Shown here piece after piece: positions 22,292-34,252 of a stretch of DNA of 64,000 bases. Each line of letters begins with the position of its first letter. Positions within the stretch are counted from its first letter, which is position 1. The notes beneath the pieces were generated by a model. The model searched no databases. It was given only the letters and a program-made list of their open reading frames with translations, and had not been told where the DNA came from. Source of the stretch: Thuidium tamariscinum (taxonomy: Eukaryota > Streptophyta > Bryopsida > Hypnales > Thuidiaceae); assembly GCA_947034885.2 (NCBI GenBank), contig OX344756.2:21621489-21685488 (forward strand), written 5' to 3'. The position numbers were made by a program, and so were the translations under genes.

Positions 22292-24615
22292 ATGAGATCA
22301 CTCAGATTCTTCTCCTTTGGTCCGAGTTGTTCGTGTTGGACAGCGCCGTCTTACGTTGCATCGTCGCAACGAGCATGCTCATCCGCATTTGTATTCGTTC
22401 CCGGCGTTCGGTTTCGAGAGCAAGCAGGAAGCCGGCATTCTGTTGCTGAGGTGCGGGCAGGAGCTTCTGATGTCGAGAGATTGTGTGTGAGCTCTCTCCG
22501 GGAGACTCCGACCACTATCTACGGCGGGTTTGGGGTGCCTGGCGGCTTTGGAAACTGCCAGAGGCGGCTGTATAGTCAAATTGCTAGCAAGAAAAGTAAA
22601 AAATCTGAGAAAGATGTGTTGGTAGAGGAGCGAGTACCGGAGACGGAGGTCTTGTTGGTGGAGGACAGAGGAGACGATGGCGTGGGGGAAGGTGAACTTG
22701 GAAAATTGGATGGGAAGAAGTCGAAGAAGAAAAAGAAGGGAAAAGTTCTACCGGACAATGGCGATGCAGTAGCAGTGGTGGATAGTAGCGTGGCCAATGT
22801 GCATAGTGATGACGGTCTGGACGCTGAGCAGGTGACCAAATTGAAAAAGGAGAAAAGGAAGAAATCGAAGACCAATCTAAAGCAGGAAGAAATTGAGACT
22901 GATCCTGGAATGGTGCTAAATGGTGCAAGCATTGCGGAGGAGATCCCGGAAACGACCTTACAACCTGAAGCGAAAGGAAAGAAGAAGCCGAAGAGCAAGA
23001 GCAAGGTCAGTGAATCTGAGGATGAGCTCCCGGAATCGGACCCTGAATCTGCAACTGGTAAGTTCCTCCTTCCATTTGAGGAATTATTTTGATTGGAGCA
23101 GGTACGCAGATGTGTACGAGGGAGCTCTTCTTTGTATCTGCACTTATTTCTCACGTTGCGCTGGTATTCAAGCAGCTAATTTCGGTTACTTGTTCGAATG
23201 CAGTTATAGAGGATGTTTTGGCCGCAGAATTAGAGGAACACCTGGATGATGATGATTTCTGGGAAGATGATTTTGAGCCGGAAGCTGAGGTACGTTTCTT
23301 AGGGTTTGTGAGGGTTACGTTCCACGAGATTTCGGGTAACAAAGAAGATGCATTTTACTCACAAATCTTTCTTTCTTCCGCATGACATCTGTTCACCCTC
23401 TTCCCACTTGTTTTTCTTTCTACTCTATTTGACATTACTGTTATATCTTAAGTTTGGAAGCTTGACTGTGGAATTTTTTCTTTAATTTTTTTCCCTCTTC
23501 AGCTAAACGATGGAGGGGATGGAGGCGGTATAGTTCTTGGGGACGCTCCATGGGCAAAGTTAGCTCTTGAGTTAGCGGAAAAGGTGGTGGCTGAATTCAA
23601 CGGTGCCCTTGAAATCTTCGCTTTCAAAGTATCCGAAGGCTCTGGCATCATTCGCGTCCGAGTGGACAAGTTATCTGACAAGTATGTTATGTAATTGTTT
23701 TTTGAAATCCGATATTAAATTGCATTTGTGTACCGATATGTGATACTAGGACAATAGTCGCAGGTTCTGTTTCAACGCAGATAATGTTCGAAGGGAGTAT
23801 CGTTTCTTGCACGTGTGTATGTAAGAACAAACCTATGTGTATATATTTTGCTATTGCACATTCGTTCTTCCTTTCTTATGCAGTTGGAAGATCTCGGTAA
23901 AGCAACTGGGTTTAATTTGTTGCAGGTACGGTTCTCCATCCATGGACGAGATTCAGAAATTCTCTTCATCATATTCAAAGCTCTTGGACAAAGCAGGAGA
24001 AGCAAGAATCATCCCGGACAGTTTGGCTTTGGAGGTAATGCATTTCCAATTCAATAGAGATTGAATCTTCCTTGGGGCAACGGCTTTCTTTCGAGACATT
24101 GTGTGGGCAATTCCGATGAACAACTCAACTGCTACAATGTGTCAAAATTGGCTGAAAGCGCTTTTTGAGTAGGGGGTTAAGGAAGTGTATTCATTGTTCG
24201 ACACATTTTCAAACTTTCAGTCACTGGTACTCCTTCGTTTGTTGCACATTGGAAGAATCGTCACAGGATGTTTGAATTCACGAAGGCTTGGTCAAATTTT
24301 TAGGTTTCATCACCTGGAGCGGAGCGTGTAGTGCGACTTCCCCAAGACTTGGAACGATTCAAGGATCTGCCCATGTACGTGAGGTACATTGAGAGCTCAG
24401 GTGACAGCGGAGCAGAAACACCGGAGATGGATGGTGTACTGGAGCTGGAGTCGGTCGACATTGAGGGTGGATCTGCGAAATGGAAGGTCGCGGACGTTCG
24501 TTTAAATAGAGATTTAGCTGGGAAAGGTCGAGGACTGACCAGGAAACAAAAAGATTGGAGAATCAATCTTCCATTCGAGACTACCCAGCTCGTTCGCTTG
24601 TACATCGATCTATAA
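22292..24615 (+). CDS. RimP-like ribosome maturation factor, probably organellar, five exons
   Basis: Proposed exons are 22292-23057, 23204-23289, 23503-23681, 23926-24034 and 24304-24615. All junctions are GT-AG and in phase, giving 483 residues. The first ~100 residues are rich in Arg, Ser and hydrophobics with few acids, like an organelle transit peptide. Residues ~105-285 are a low-complexity Lys/Glu-rich linker with poly-Lys clusters and a run of Asp near 274. The RimP (DUF150/UPF0090) domain starts near Trp301. Its hallmark Leu-Glu-Val-Ser-Ser-Pro-Gly falls at about 379-385, followed by Arg-Val-Val-Arg-Leu-Pro, and the C-terminal SH3-like part ends at the stop. Bacterial RimP assists assembly of the small ribosomal subunit; by inference this acts on plastid or mitochondrial ribosomes. 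ATG 22292 is the first ATG in this frame after the upstream stop. The charged linker makes it far longer than bacterial RimP (~150 residues). Confidence 0.85.
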
Positions 24616-27162
24616 ACAGCATCTTAACCTATGGTCATGGAAAGAACGTGAAAATTTCAGTGCTTCGCAAATACTGTACAAAATATGCTTTAAAATACCT
24701 TAAATTTCCAGTATTGGCATATTGTATAGTGTAGAACATCATGTTGTGAACCAAAGTCCCGTGTCATTCTAAATTTAGTAAATCAACTGACTGGATTTAG
24801 GCCCAATGTTTAAATAAAATGTTGAGTTTTATGAATTCCTCAAAGTTTCAAGATGTGATCAGAAATTGGGTTCATTTCATTAGTTGAACTCAAATTCAAA
24901 ATAGATCATTTTCATGCCTAAAATTTAGATCAAGAGCAACTGAAGGTGATAGGAGTTGCTTAAATTCATTAAAAGGCATCTTTTGTAATTTACTTTTTAG
25001 TATCTTCTACAAAGAAGTCAATGAAGGAATTTCTACCACTATGCATTAGAGACAAAGAATAAAAAAAAGGATGAAAAATTGTAGAGTAGCATCTTCTAAT
25101 GGTTAGTTGCTCAAAATCATTCAATAGCCATTTCAAGTGAACCCTTGAATGATATGTTGGTGATTGTAGAATTCATCAATTTTGATATCATTGGTTTAAA
25201 TAAATCCAAAAGTATACATTGGAAGTCAAACTATTGTAGAAGATCTTTCCTTTCCACCCCTAATTCTAAGGATGAATAGTTGCACTTTTGTCCAACATAG
25301 TAAGATGGTCTCATTCATCAACCAAAAAACAACCTTGGCGTTGTTATGGGTTAACTATGAAAGTAGAGCCTATGACAATGTATAGTCATACTTCAAATTT
25401 TTTTACTTTGTGTGTTTATTTTGCAAGAGAAAATGAATGGATTTTTTCTTCCAAGATTAATTATTATGTCTTCAATATGTGCTTAGAAAATATTAGATTC
25501 TTTTGTAAACATTTGAAATTATCATGAATTTTTGGAAGAAAAAATGATTAGAATTCAAATCAATCTTATTACCGTAGTATCTAGTCCAAAAATTTGAAAA
25601 TATGAAAATTTCACAATAGATACATATTATGGTAGTGTACATCTTAGTGAACCAAACTATTGTGTCCTACATTTAAGAGCATGGATACAAATATAGTTAT
25701 TAGCTCTCAAAGTGGAGTATAAGTGAGATTAAAGAAGCTTTGGTTTTGAAGTTTTGAGAAAAAAACAAAAATGCCATCTTTCATGTCAATCTAGTTTTTT
25801 GAACAAAAAATCAAAGAGCTAGAAAATCCATTTAGAAAATCGATTTCTTAAGACATTATCTTTTATTTAATTAGAAATAACTAATATAGCTTGAGTTTAA
25901 GTCAAATATCCACATAAGTCATTAACTAAGTTACATATGAATTTGGATGAAAATCATCTATTCATTACTATAAAAAATTTGTATTGAAGAATTGAAGGTT
26001 AACCTTGGCTTATCCATCCAATATTAATCATTTTCATTTTCTAGGCACTACCATGTCTTTCCATACACTTGAATTTCATCCATCCAAATTTCCTAATATG
26101 ATTTTACTATTGATTTTTACAATTCTGACTACTTTAGTAGCATTTATAGTTTAAATAATACAATAAATTTTATTTCAAAAATAATTTTTTAAGTTCAAAA
26201 AACAACCCTATGAATTTGACATCAATCAATAAGCATCATCAATATCACCATGATTAAAATATTACATTTCAAACTCATAAGTAAGAAAACCTTATATGTA
26301 TTGGTACTATAGTAGGTGAATATTGAAGTTGGCAAAAGATAATTTAAAAAATTGATGACAAAAGAAATACATAGTCATATAATAGTAATTTAAGTCAAAT
26401 GTCATTTGTATGGGAAAAAAATGAAAAAAATCTTTAAAATAAATTTTTTTTTAATTTTTTTTTAATCTTAAAATAAATTTGTAAGTGTGAATCATATAAC
26501 CTACATCTCATGCATTATAAAATTAAAATTAAAATTTGATAATGATAGGAAAGGTTAAAATGAGATCGGAAGTGATGTATGAGCATGTAGTATTGCAATG
26601 GATCCCTTTGAGAGTTAATTCATCATCACTATAGCTACAATACAATATATTATTTTATTAAAAATAATATGGATCAATTAATTAACTTAGATCTTCATTT
26701 AAACATTTGATTCAATAACAAAGCATTACCAAAAGGTGCTAGGTGCCTAGAAGTGCCACTTGATGAAATGCCTATACTATGTATATTTCCTAAATGAATA
26801 TTCATATATTTATACATAAGTAATTTGACTCTTCATAACTTTTGCATGCCAAGTATGCAAATAAAGTATTCTTTGGTATTGAGATTTCTTATCACTTGCT
26901 AATGAGAAAATAGAAAATCTATAAGGCTAATAACAAAAATAGTACACAAAAGAAAAATATTATTTAGGGGTATCCCTAGCTACCTTATGTCAATGTTCAA
27001 AACATATCATTTACCAAAAGCTTTGTCAAACCGAAATTCAAGAGAAGATGAACAACTAAAGAGAAGATGTATATAGATAGGATGGTATTTGTAACTATGG
27101 TTTAGAATCTTGCTTTCATAGATATTTATCTCATTTGAAAGGAAGTTTATTCTTTAATATAA
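24616..27162. other. AT-rich intergenic DNA, no gene seen
   Basis: No frame has recognisable domain content, and no terminal repeats or tandem arrays were noted over this 2.5 kb. Confidence 0.5.
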
Positions 27163-27885
27163 GGGTGATTGCAAGAAACACTTGTCCTATTTATTGTGTT
27201 TGGCTGATTTTTTCGGGAGTACTTTAAAATTAGAAAATTAATTTTTTAAAATTTGAAAATATGACTTATGCATACACCTTTAAGATGAAGGTACCCATGG
27301 AAGGAATTGCACAAAAAAATTGTCTAAGTAGGAGAACTAGAAAAGTGCCAAGTCCCAAGAAAATACATATCTTGATGTTTTAATTAGGTAAAAATAGAAA
27401 AATTATGTAAATTAAAAAAATCAAAACTGTCCATTTGTAACAACTTTATGGAGATGGTCATTCATCAAAAAAATCACTAAAGTAATACTTTATATGTTTA
27501 AAAATGCAACCAAAAGGAAGCTCACTTTGTAGACTTCCACGCAACATAAAAATAACTTTTTTCAAAATCCCTTATGTATAGAGCTGTGAGTCTACTAGAA
27601 GACTATCTCATCCAAATTTCATCTCAAAATCATTAAAAAAAAGGTACTCCTTAGTACTAAAACCCCCTAAAGTACCAAGTGTGACATTCAATCACTAGTA
27701 CTATTTTGAAATCAAACTATTTTTAAAAATTATGAAAAATTTAGAGAATGTTTATCTTAATTATAAGTATCTTCCCTAGAAATCTTAAGTCATTTGGAGA
27801 TTAAAAAAATAGAAGTTATAGCCAAAAAACAAATCAGCATACTAGGTGTGACAGAAAATAGGACAAATGTTTCTTGCAATTACCC
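27163..27885. mobile_element. Family F TIR element, 723 bp
   Basis: The left terminus GGGTGATTGCAAGAAACACT continues TTGTCCTATTT. The right terminus on the other strand reads GGGTAATTGCAAGAAACATT followed by TTGTCCTATTTT. That is a terminal inverted repeat of about 30 bp with roughly 3 differences. Orphan ends of the same family occur at 6909 and 20692, and the 37145-38584 element carries related ends. It has no coding capacity and is inferred to be a non-autonomous DNA transposon. Confidence 0.75.
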
Positions 27886-28366
27886 ATAATGTAATCATTA
27901 TCAAATAGTTTAGGATGTAATATGGTTGACTCTGTTATGCTAGATCCCCCAAAATAAAAATAAAAATTCTTGGAGCATTTCCATATGTGTCATTTGTAAT
28001 GGAGTATAGTAAATGATAAACAATATGGTATTTATATGTGTATATCCATATTTGCAATTGTATTTGAACATATGATTGTACATATATTCATATATGTGTT
28101 TGGATCTCTATCTCTATCCATATTGTATTCAAATCCAACTGAGGTGTATTATGGAATTTTTTTCAATAGAATTATTTTGAAGGGAGGAGAATCAATTGTT
28201 GGATACCCTTCAATCTTTTTCATTTGATAGTCATTTGCATTGAAAATGCTCTTTCTGAAATAAAATTTTAATAAATCTTTTTAGAATAAAAGATACAAAA
28301 ATCATATTCTTATGTTACATGAAAAATAAATTACTTTAAGCATTGTGCTTTCTTTTACAAATAATA
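27886..28366. other. AT-rich DNA downstream of the WNK-like ORF
   Basis: Contains ATAT-rich, GTATAT-like stretches and no recognised gene. Confidence 0.5.
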
Positions 28367-29209
28367 CTAAATATTTAGAAATGGATCTTGAAGCAAATCT
28401 GCTGCACTAGGTCGTTTTAGTGGATTTAGGGTTAAACATTTTCTAATAAAAGATTGTACTTCCAAGTCTTTCATATTTTTTAGTCCTTTAGGTTCTCTAC
28501 CCGTAAAGGCTTCCATACTAATTTGACCTTGAGTTCTGCATTCCTTATAAGGATATTCTCTTGTAACCATCTCAAAAATACACATGCCAAAAGCGTATAC
28601 ATCTACTTTTTCATCATAGCTTTCATGAAACATTTCTGGTGCAACAAATTCTAATGGTTCAACAAACCGTATGTTTGGTTTTCCATTTTGCATGGTGGTA
28701 GAACAACCCATATCTCCAATTTTCACTTCTCCAGTATTTCCGTTGATGAAAATATGATTGCAAGTAAGGTTCCGGTGAATTATCACCGGACTTTGAGAGT
28801 GAAGATAGACCAATCCATCAAGAATTTGGCGTGCCCATCTTTTCACCACACTAATTGTTACATTCTTAGCATGAAACTTGTAATATTGTTTTAGAGATTT
28901 AAATGGAAAAAACTCGGTAATAATATAAATATTCTTAATGTCTTTATCTGTCCAAAAATGTTTGGTCCCAACAATATTTTTATGATGTAAGGTTCGGAGC
29001 ATGTCAACTTCAACTTTCATGCGATCTACTTCAAGTCTACTTGACTTATTGTCTACATGAAATTGGTGCCATGCCACTTCAATTCCTAGGGTTCCATCAA
29101 AACCCTTGTATACAACTTTATTGGGGCCTTTTCCTAAAACTTCTTCATAGTGATTGTAATGTAATTGAGGACCCAACTCAAAAAAATCCTTAGATTCAAA
29201 TTTTTCCAT
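28367..29209 (-). CDS. WNK-family kinase domain with degenerate catalytic loop, intronless
   Basis: An uninterrupted 280-residue frame covering almost exactly one kinase domain. The glycine-rich loop Gly-Lys-Gly-Pro-Asn-Lys (26-31) keeps the lysine that WNK kinases use for ATP in place of the usual one; Glu-Val-Ala-Trp-His (44-48) occupies the usual lysine strand, as in WNKs. Glu67 fits the helix C glutamate. The catalytic loop is altered: His145-Arg146-Asn147-Leu-Thr149-Cys-Asn151-His152, where WNKs have His-Arg-Asp-Leu-Lys-Cys-Asp-Asn. The base aspartate, its lysine partner and the metal-binding asparagine are all replaced. Asp166-Met-Gly keeps the DFG-type aspartate. Ala-Pro-Glu follows at about 191-193. 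The C-terminal regulatory region of WNKs is missing. WNK genes usually have several introns, so a retrocopy is plausible. It is either a pseudokinase or a decaying copy; expression is unknown. Confidence 0.75.
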   Translation of the reverse strand: MEKFESKDFFELGPQLHYNHYEEVLGKGPNKVVYKGFDGTLGIEVAWHQFHVDNKSSRLEVDRMKVEVDMLRTLHHKNIVGTKHFWTDKDIKNIYIITEFFPFKSLKQYYKFHAKNVTISVVKRWARQILDGLVYLHSQSPVIIHRNLTCNHIFINGNTGEVKIGDMGCSTTMQNGKPNIRFVEPLEFVAPEMFHESYDEKVDVYAFGMCIFEMVTREYPYKECRTQGQISMEAFTGREPKGLKNMKDLEVQSFIRKCLTLNPLKRPSAADLLQDPFLNI

Positions 29210-29634
29210 TAGAAGAAGTAATCAATAATAATTAAAATCAAACACTTTATATCCAAAAGAAAATACTAAATAAGTAGTGGAGAAGAATAAAAGTGAGACG
29301 TACTGAATTTGTGAGTCAAAAAATCTTGAAATATATAAGATGAAATATTATAATGCAACAAGACTATTTGTATTTGAAATAGTGAACAAAAAAAAGAGAA
29401 AAAATTATGACAAAGTAAAATATAAAAGTACTATTTCTACTAGAATTAGTAGACAAAGTAAAAGAGAAAGATAAATGACAAAGTAAAATATAATGTAAAA
29501 ACTTGGGTAGTGTATTACCCGTGTGCAAAGCATCTTAACAATAGATAAGACTACACTTGTGCAAATCTCATATGTACTACAAGATTCTTCCATTTCAATT
29601 ATATGTAAAGAAAGAAATTACGCATTAACTCCTG
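29210..29634. other. AT-rich DNA upstream of the WNK-like ORF
   Basis: No promoter motif is clear. On the minus strand an ATG at 29593 opens 25 codons with some protein-like character, ending at a GTAATA donor-like site near 29518, but no link to the kinase frame could be built. The remaining frame is hydrophobic noise. Confidence 0.35.
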
Positions 29635-30552
29635 AAGATTTTTAGACTATGTTTTCACCAAAAATGCTCAAAAATTTGCAATTTCTAATGCAAGTACAAA
29701 AGTTTAAAAAAAAAAACATTTTTGATAGATGTAACCATAGGATCATGTAGTAAGGTGGTTTGAAAATATGTGGAAAAAATTTCAAAAATTTCCACCATGT
29801 AGATTGTAAGATATTAGTATTTGAATTGATAATTTAAAAAAAAATCCTTGCAAAAGCAAGGGCAATTGCTTTTCACAAGGTCACATTTATATGAAAAAAT
29901 GTTCAAAATGATAGTTACTCTTTTCAATGCAAGTTGGCTACATGCTCAAAAAATTTCAAATCATTTGGAATTGTACAACATATAGAAAAAGAAATAGTTG
30001 GTAGAAAGAAGTAGAAAATGATTCAAAATACTAATTTGTAAACAATTTACTTATGGAAATGAAATATTCCAATCACAATGGTTATAATCATGTAATAAAA
30101 AAATTTCACCTAATGTTTCAAGTTTTTTTACAAAAATATTAAAAAATGAATGTTACAATTTTTATAGAGTAGAGATTTTATAACTACCTGCAAATTACCC
30201 CAAACTAAAAGTCCTTATAACTTTGATATCATGAATCAAAATGGAATAATTTAAAGATTTCCACATAGATATATAATGAAAGAATTTTAATTTTTTATTT
30301 AAAAAATAAATAAATTTTAAAGAAGTTATTTTAGTTGCTTGGTCTACCCGCCAAGCAATAAAAAATATATATCATACCATAATTTTTTAATCATGTAGTC
30401 AAAAGTTATGAAAATTGTTGGGCCTTGAAGATACTCTTTAGAAAAATGGTCTGTCAAAATTTCAAAAAAAGGAAGTAAAAATTTCATTCATAATGATGTC
30501 TCTAAAATTGCTATATTGCCAAAAAAACGTAGTTTAGGGCTTTAGGGATTAA
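29635..30552 (+). mobile_element. Family A repeat element, copy A4 (plus orientation)
   Basis: 918 bp, starting TTAACTCCTGAAGATTTTTAG and ending TTTAGGGATTAA. All family landmarks are present in plus order (CTATGTTTTCACCAAAA, TAGATTGTAAGATATTAGT, TTGGAATTGTACAACATATAG, TTGTTGGGCCTTGAAGATAC). It is more diverged than A2. Confidence 0.7.
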
Positions 30553-30847
30553 TTGCTTGTATGTATTTTTTAATATAAAAAAAATCTCAAATCCTTTATA
30601 AATTGGTGTCATTCAAGTTCTTTGAATCATTAATCCCAAAAAGACATTTCATATTTGGGCTTGGTTAAACTTCATTAGATTTTGATATTAGAATACACAT
30701 GTCTTAAAAATTTCACATTTTCTATATGTAGTAATGCATGTATAAACTTTAATTAAATTTTACATAATTAAAATTACCAAAATAGATTTTATAGAAATTT
30801 TTAAAGAAATTTCTTTATAAATAATTTAGTAATTATATAAAAATGCT
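30553..30847. other. 295-bp spacer between facing family A copies
   Basis: AT-rich, no recognised feature. Confidence 0.5.
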
Positions 30848-31796
30848 TTAACCTCTAAAGCACTAAATTGTCTTTTTTTTTGGCAATATAGGGATTTTGG
30901 ATAGAGTAGAGTTTTGTTGTTTTTTTCCTTTGAAAATTTCACACAACACTTTCCTAAGGAGTACTTTTATGGATCAACAATTTCTATAATTTTTGACAAG
31001 ATGGTTAAAATGTTATTATATGATATGTAGTTTTTGTTACTTGGTGGGCAATCTAGGCAATTCAAATTTTTTTTCTCAAAATTAAATTTTTCAAGAAATA
31101 AAAATTTGAAATAGTTTTTTTAGATTTATATCTAAATGGAAAGCTTTGAATCATTCTATTTTGATCAATGACTCAAAAGTTCTCAAGAGTTTTACTTTGG
31201 AGTAGTTTGCAAGTAGTTATAGAATCTTACTCTACAAAAAGTTTGAAGTCCTTTATTTAATTCAAATTTTAATATTCTTGAAAAAATAAAAACATTAGGT
31301 GTAGGCCATTTATAACAAAAATACAACCATTAGATTGGCATTTTTCAATTCTATAAGTAAATTATTAATAATTTAGTATTTTTGATCATTTTTTTTTGTT
31401 TATTATTTTTTTCCTATATATTATACAATTATAATTCTCCAAATGATCTACAAGTTTTCACTCATGTAGCTAACTTGATTTGAAGATCACATTTAAGGAA
31501 TAACCACCATTTTAGACATTTTTTATAATACAAATGTGACCATTTGAAGTGCAGCTACTTGATTTTTTATAGGGTTGAAAAAAGAATATTTGTTAATTCA
31601 AATGCTCATATCTTGCAATCTACATAGTAGAAATTTTACAAATTTTTTTCTACATCTTCTCAAACCAATTCACTACAAGATTCTATAGTTACATGTATCC
31701 AAAAATGTTTTTTTTTCTATGAGTTGATATTTCTACTAGAAATGGTAGTTTTGGTATGTTTTTGGTAAAAACATAGTCAAAAACCTTTAGGGATTA
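30848..31796 (-). mobile_element. Family A repeat element, copy A5 (minus orientation)
   Basis: 949 bp, bounded by TTAACCTCTAAAGCAC and CTTTAGGGATTA, the reverse complement of A4 across its length. With A4 it makes an imperfect inverted repeat with ~0.93 kb arms and a 295 bp loop. Confidence 0.7.
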
Positions 31797-31846
31797 CTAG
31801 GAATAAATAGTATGATTTTTTTTATGAAATAGAAATAATCAATATT

Positions 31847-32572
31847 TAACCCCTAAACGACGGGCCTATGACCACTAGTTTGAAGACTCCTCCCCCATCA
31901 CTCAATTTGTTACCGTTTTTGAACCAGTCATATCTGAAAAATTTTATTTTATTTTTCAGAGATGAAAGGACATCTCTTCTATACTTCACGAAAATTTCAG
32001 ATTTTTTTGAGGAAAATTGATTTTCATGACAATTTTTGAAGAAAAAGTGAAGAAAAAATAATGGAAAATAGAAAATAATCTGAAAAAATCTGAAAATTTC
32101 ACCATTTGTGTACATTATAGTGACAAACATTATGGTGTAAACTCAACTTCCGTATACACCTATTTCTACGCTGCAGTGGACATTAAAAATGCAGCCAAAA
32201 TTCAAATTGCAATAAAACATTCGATTTTATGAATTTTTCCAAATTTCCAATTGGAGTAGAAACTAAAAGTGAGGACCTTCATTTTGATAGTTGGGCTCAA
32301 ATTCAGAAAATGTCATTTTCAAGGAGAAATTTTAAATTTACTCAATTTCTCAAAATACACTAAAACAACAACTTCTGCCATCCATTTTTGGTAATTACTT
32401 CTCAACCAAATGAAATCAAACATCAGTCAAATTAAAAACTCAATTGGACATTCTTCATAACTCAATACGCAAGGGCATTAAAAAAATACGGATGAAAAAA
32501 CTATTGTTCAGCTTGTCTTCTGGCCCCCTACACCAAACGCCACGGAATGGCGTTGGCGTCGCTTAAGGGTTA
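31847..32572. mobile_element. Family G TIR element, 726 bp
   Basis: The left end TAACCCCTAAACGACG is answered on the other strand at the right end by TAACCCTTAAGCGACG, a 16 bp terminal inverted repeat with 2 mismatches. Flanking ATTT on both sides could be a target-site duplication if the element starts at AACCC, but that boundary is ambiguous. A small hairpin (AACGCCA / TGGCGTT) lies just inside the right end. The body differs from family A although the terminal TAACCCCTAAA is shared. The 94-residue minus frame inside is not convincing. Confidence 0.65.
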
Positions 32573-34252
32573 TTTGATGATGGTATAGTTGTTGTACTTG
32601 TTGTTGTCTATGAACTCATACCAAGGGAAATTCAATAGAAAAAGTTGAAAAGTGGTGTATTCTAAGCTTACAAGATGGTATCTTCAATAGGTCACAAAAA
32701 TTACAATTATGACAATTTTGAAAAAAATCAATTTAAATAAGAAAAAGTAGATTATTGAAGTTATATTTCTTATTCAATAATAGAAATATTTAATGAAAAA
32801 ACTATATGAAAATTCAAGTTTTGACTTTCAAAATGCTCCTTGGGCTTGCAATGTCCTTTATATTTTAAATCATTCACTTTTAATAGTGTTGATAATAATT
32901 ATGAATCAATTGAGGATGACCTCTTAACAATTTTTAACATTTTCAAACGTTTAGAAAGAAGTAATGTCATATACACTTATGTGTATTTGAATGATAGAGA
33001 GAACAACAAAGAAAATGATTACAAAATTAATGCCAAGATCAAGCTAGTTGTAAGAATTTAACAAAGATGAAGGATGAAATTTTGTTGAATAAGGAGATGA
33101 AAAATTGTACTTAATGTTATTTATTGCATTCCATGAAATAGAACTTCTCTACTACAATGTATATATGAAGGCAATTTAGAGAAGATGTATCCCAATTTAT
33201 ATATAGAGTATGATTGCTTAAATTGCAATTGAAAGACAATCAACAAATTGTAGTTTGACAATTCAACTAAATCTATAATTGCCAAATCAAATAAATGTTG
33301 CTAGAAAATTTAAATAGGCAAATGATAAATTTTGCAAATATCCTCCAAAATTGTTTGTCATTATACAAACAAATTTATTTTCAATATTTGAATTTTCTAT
33401 CAAATTATTTTGACTTCATCTTTAGAATAGCTATTCTTCACCAAAACATATAAATACAATCATTTGTTTTTTACAAGCTCTTATATTGCCATTCAATGTC
33501 AATTCAACCTTTGAATGATTAGGAGAAGAGTTATTCAAGTTGCACTAATTTAAAATAGTGTAACTTTGGTGACATACTATCACACATAAAGAATATAAAT
33601 CAAAGAGCTAGTTTCTTCCAAAGACTCTATACAAATTGTGTGAAACCCAAAGTGTCAATTCAACCAATTCAAGTTTATTAATTACAACACAAGCAATATA
33701 ACTCCAATCACAAAGTTAAAAAGAAGGCCATACTCAACTATTGATTTATCCCTTTTTACACTTGCCTAAATCACTTTTTGCACTTTTCTACATATCTCCA
33801 CATATTTTTCTTGCAAAGCTCCATGTTCATCATTAAAAAACACCGACTTCGGAGCACGCGTGTGTGAGTAAGAAATCCACAGTTTGCCACGCAAGATTTA
33901 CTGAATTGCCCACCAGCTCAGCAGCTCTCATGTCCTCAAAAGGACGCCAGATGATCCACTGAATTTGCACTAAAAAGGGGTGTGAAACCCAGTGATGGAT
34001 TGTTCAGTTGATTGCATGAGGAATTTTAGAGCGTCAAGACGACAAAACCACTTAATAAGATGAACAGCAAGGCAGTCACAGGAAGGTTTGATTGGACTGA
34101 CAGGAATTTGACTAAACTGGTAGCAACTCTGCAAACACAAGGATGGGCAAACAATCGATGCATAGGTCGATCGGTGAACGCGCAAGGCGCAGAATCCAAA
34201 AATGCATCTGTCAAGAAACGGCAAAGGCAACGATTCAGAGAGTGGAGCTTGT
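32573..34252. other. AT-rich intergenic DNA, then 3' flank of the SWC5 gene
   Basis: 32.6-33.8 kb is AT-rich and shows no gene; the 73-residue frame at 32840-33061 has no recognisable domain. From about 33.84 kb composition becomes balanced, consistent with the 3' untranslated and downstream region of the minus-strand gene that follows. Confidence 0.5.

Noticed and set aside
22576-23154. 192-codon minus-strand frame
   Set aside because: Antisense shadow of the Lys/Glu-rich exon 1 of the RimP-like gene, giving Ser/Phe/Pro-rich low-complexity sequence.
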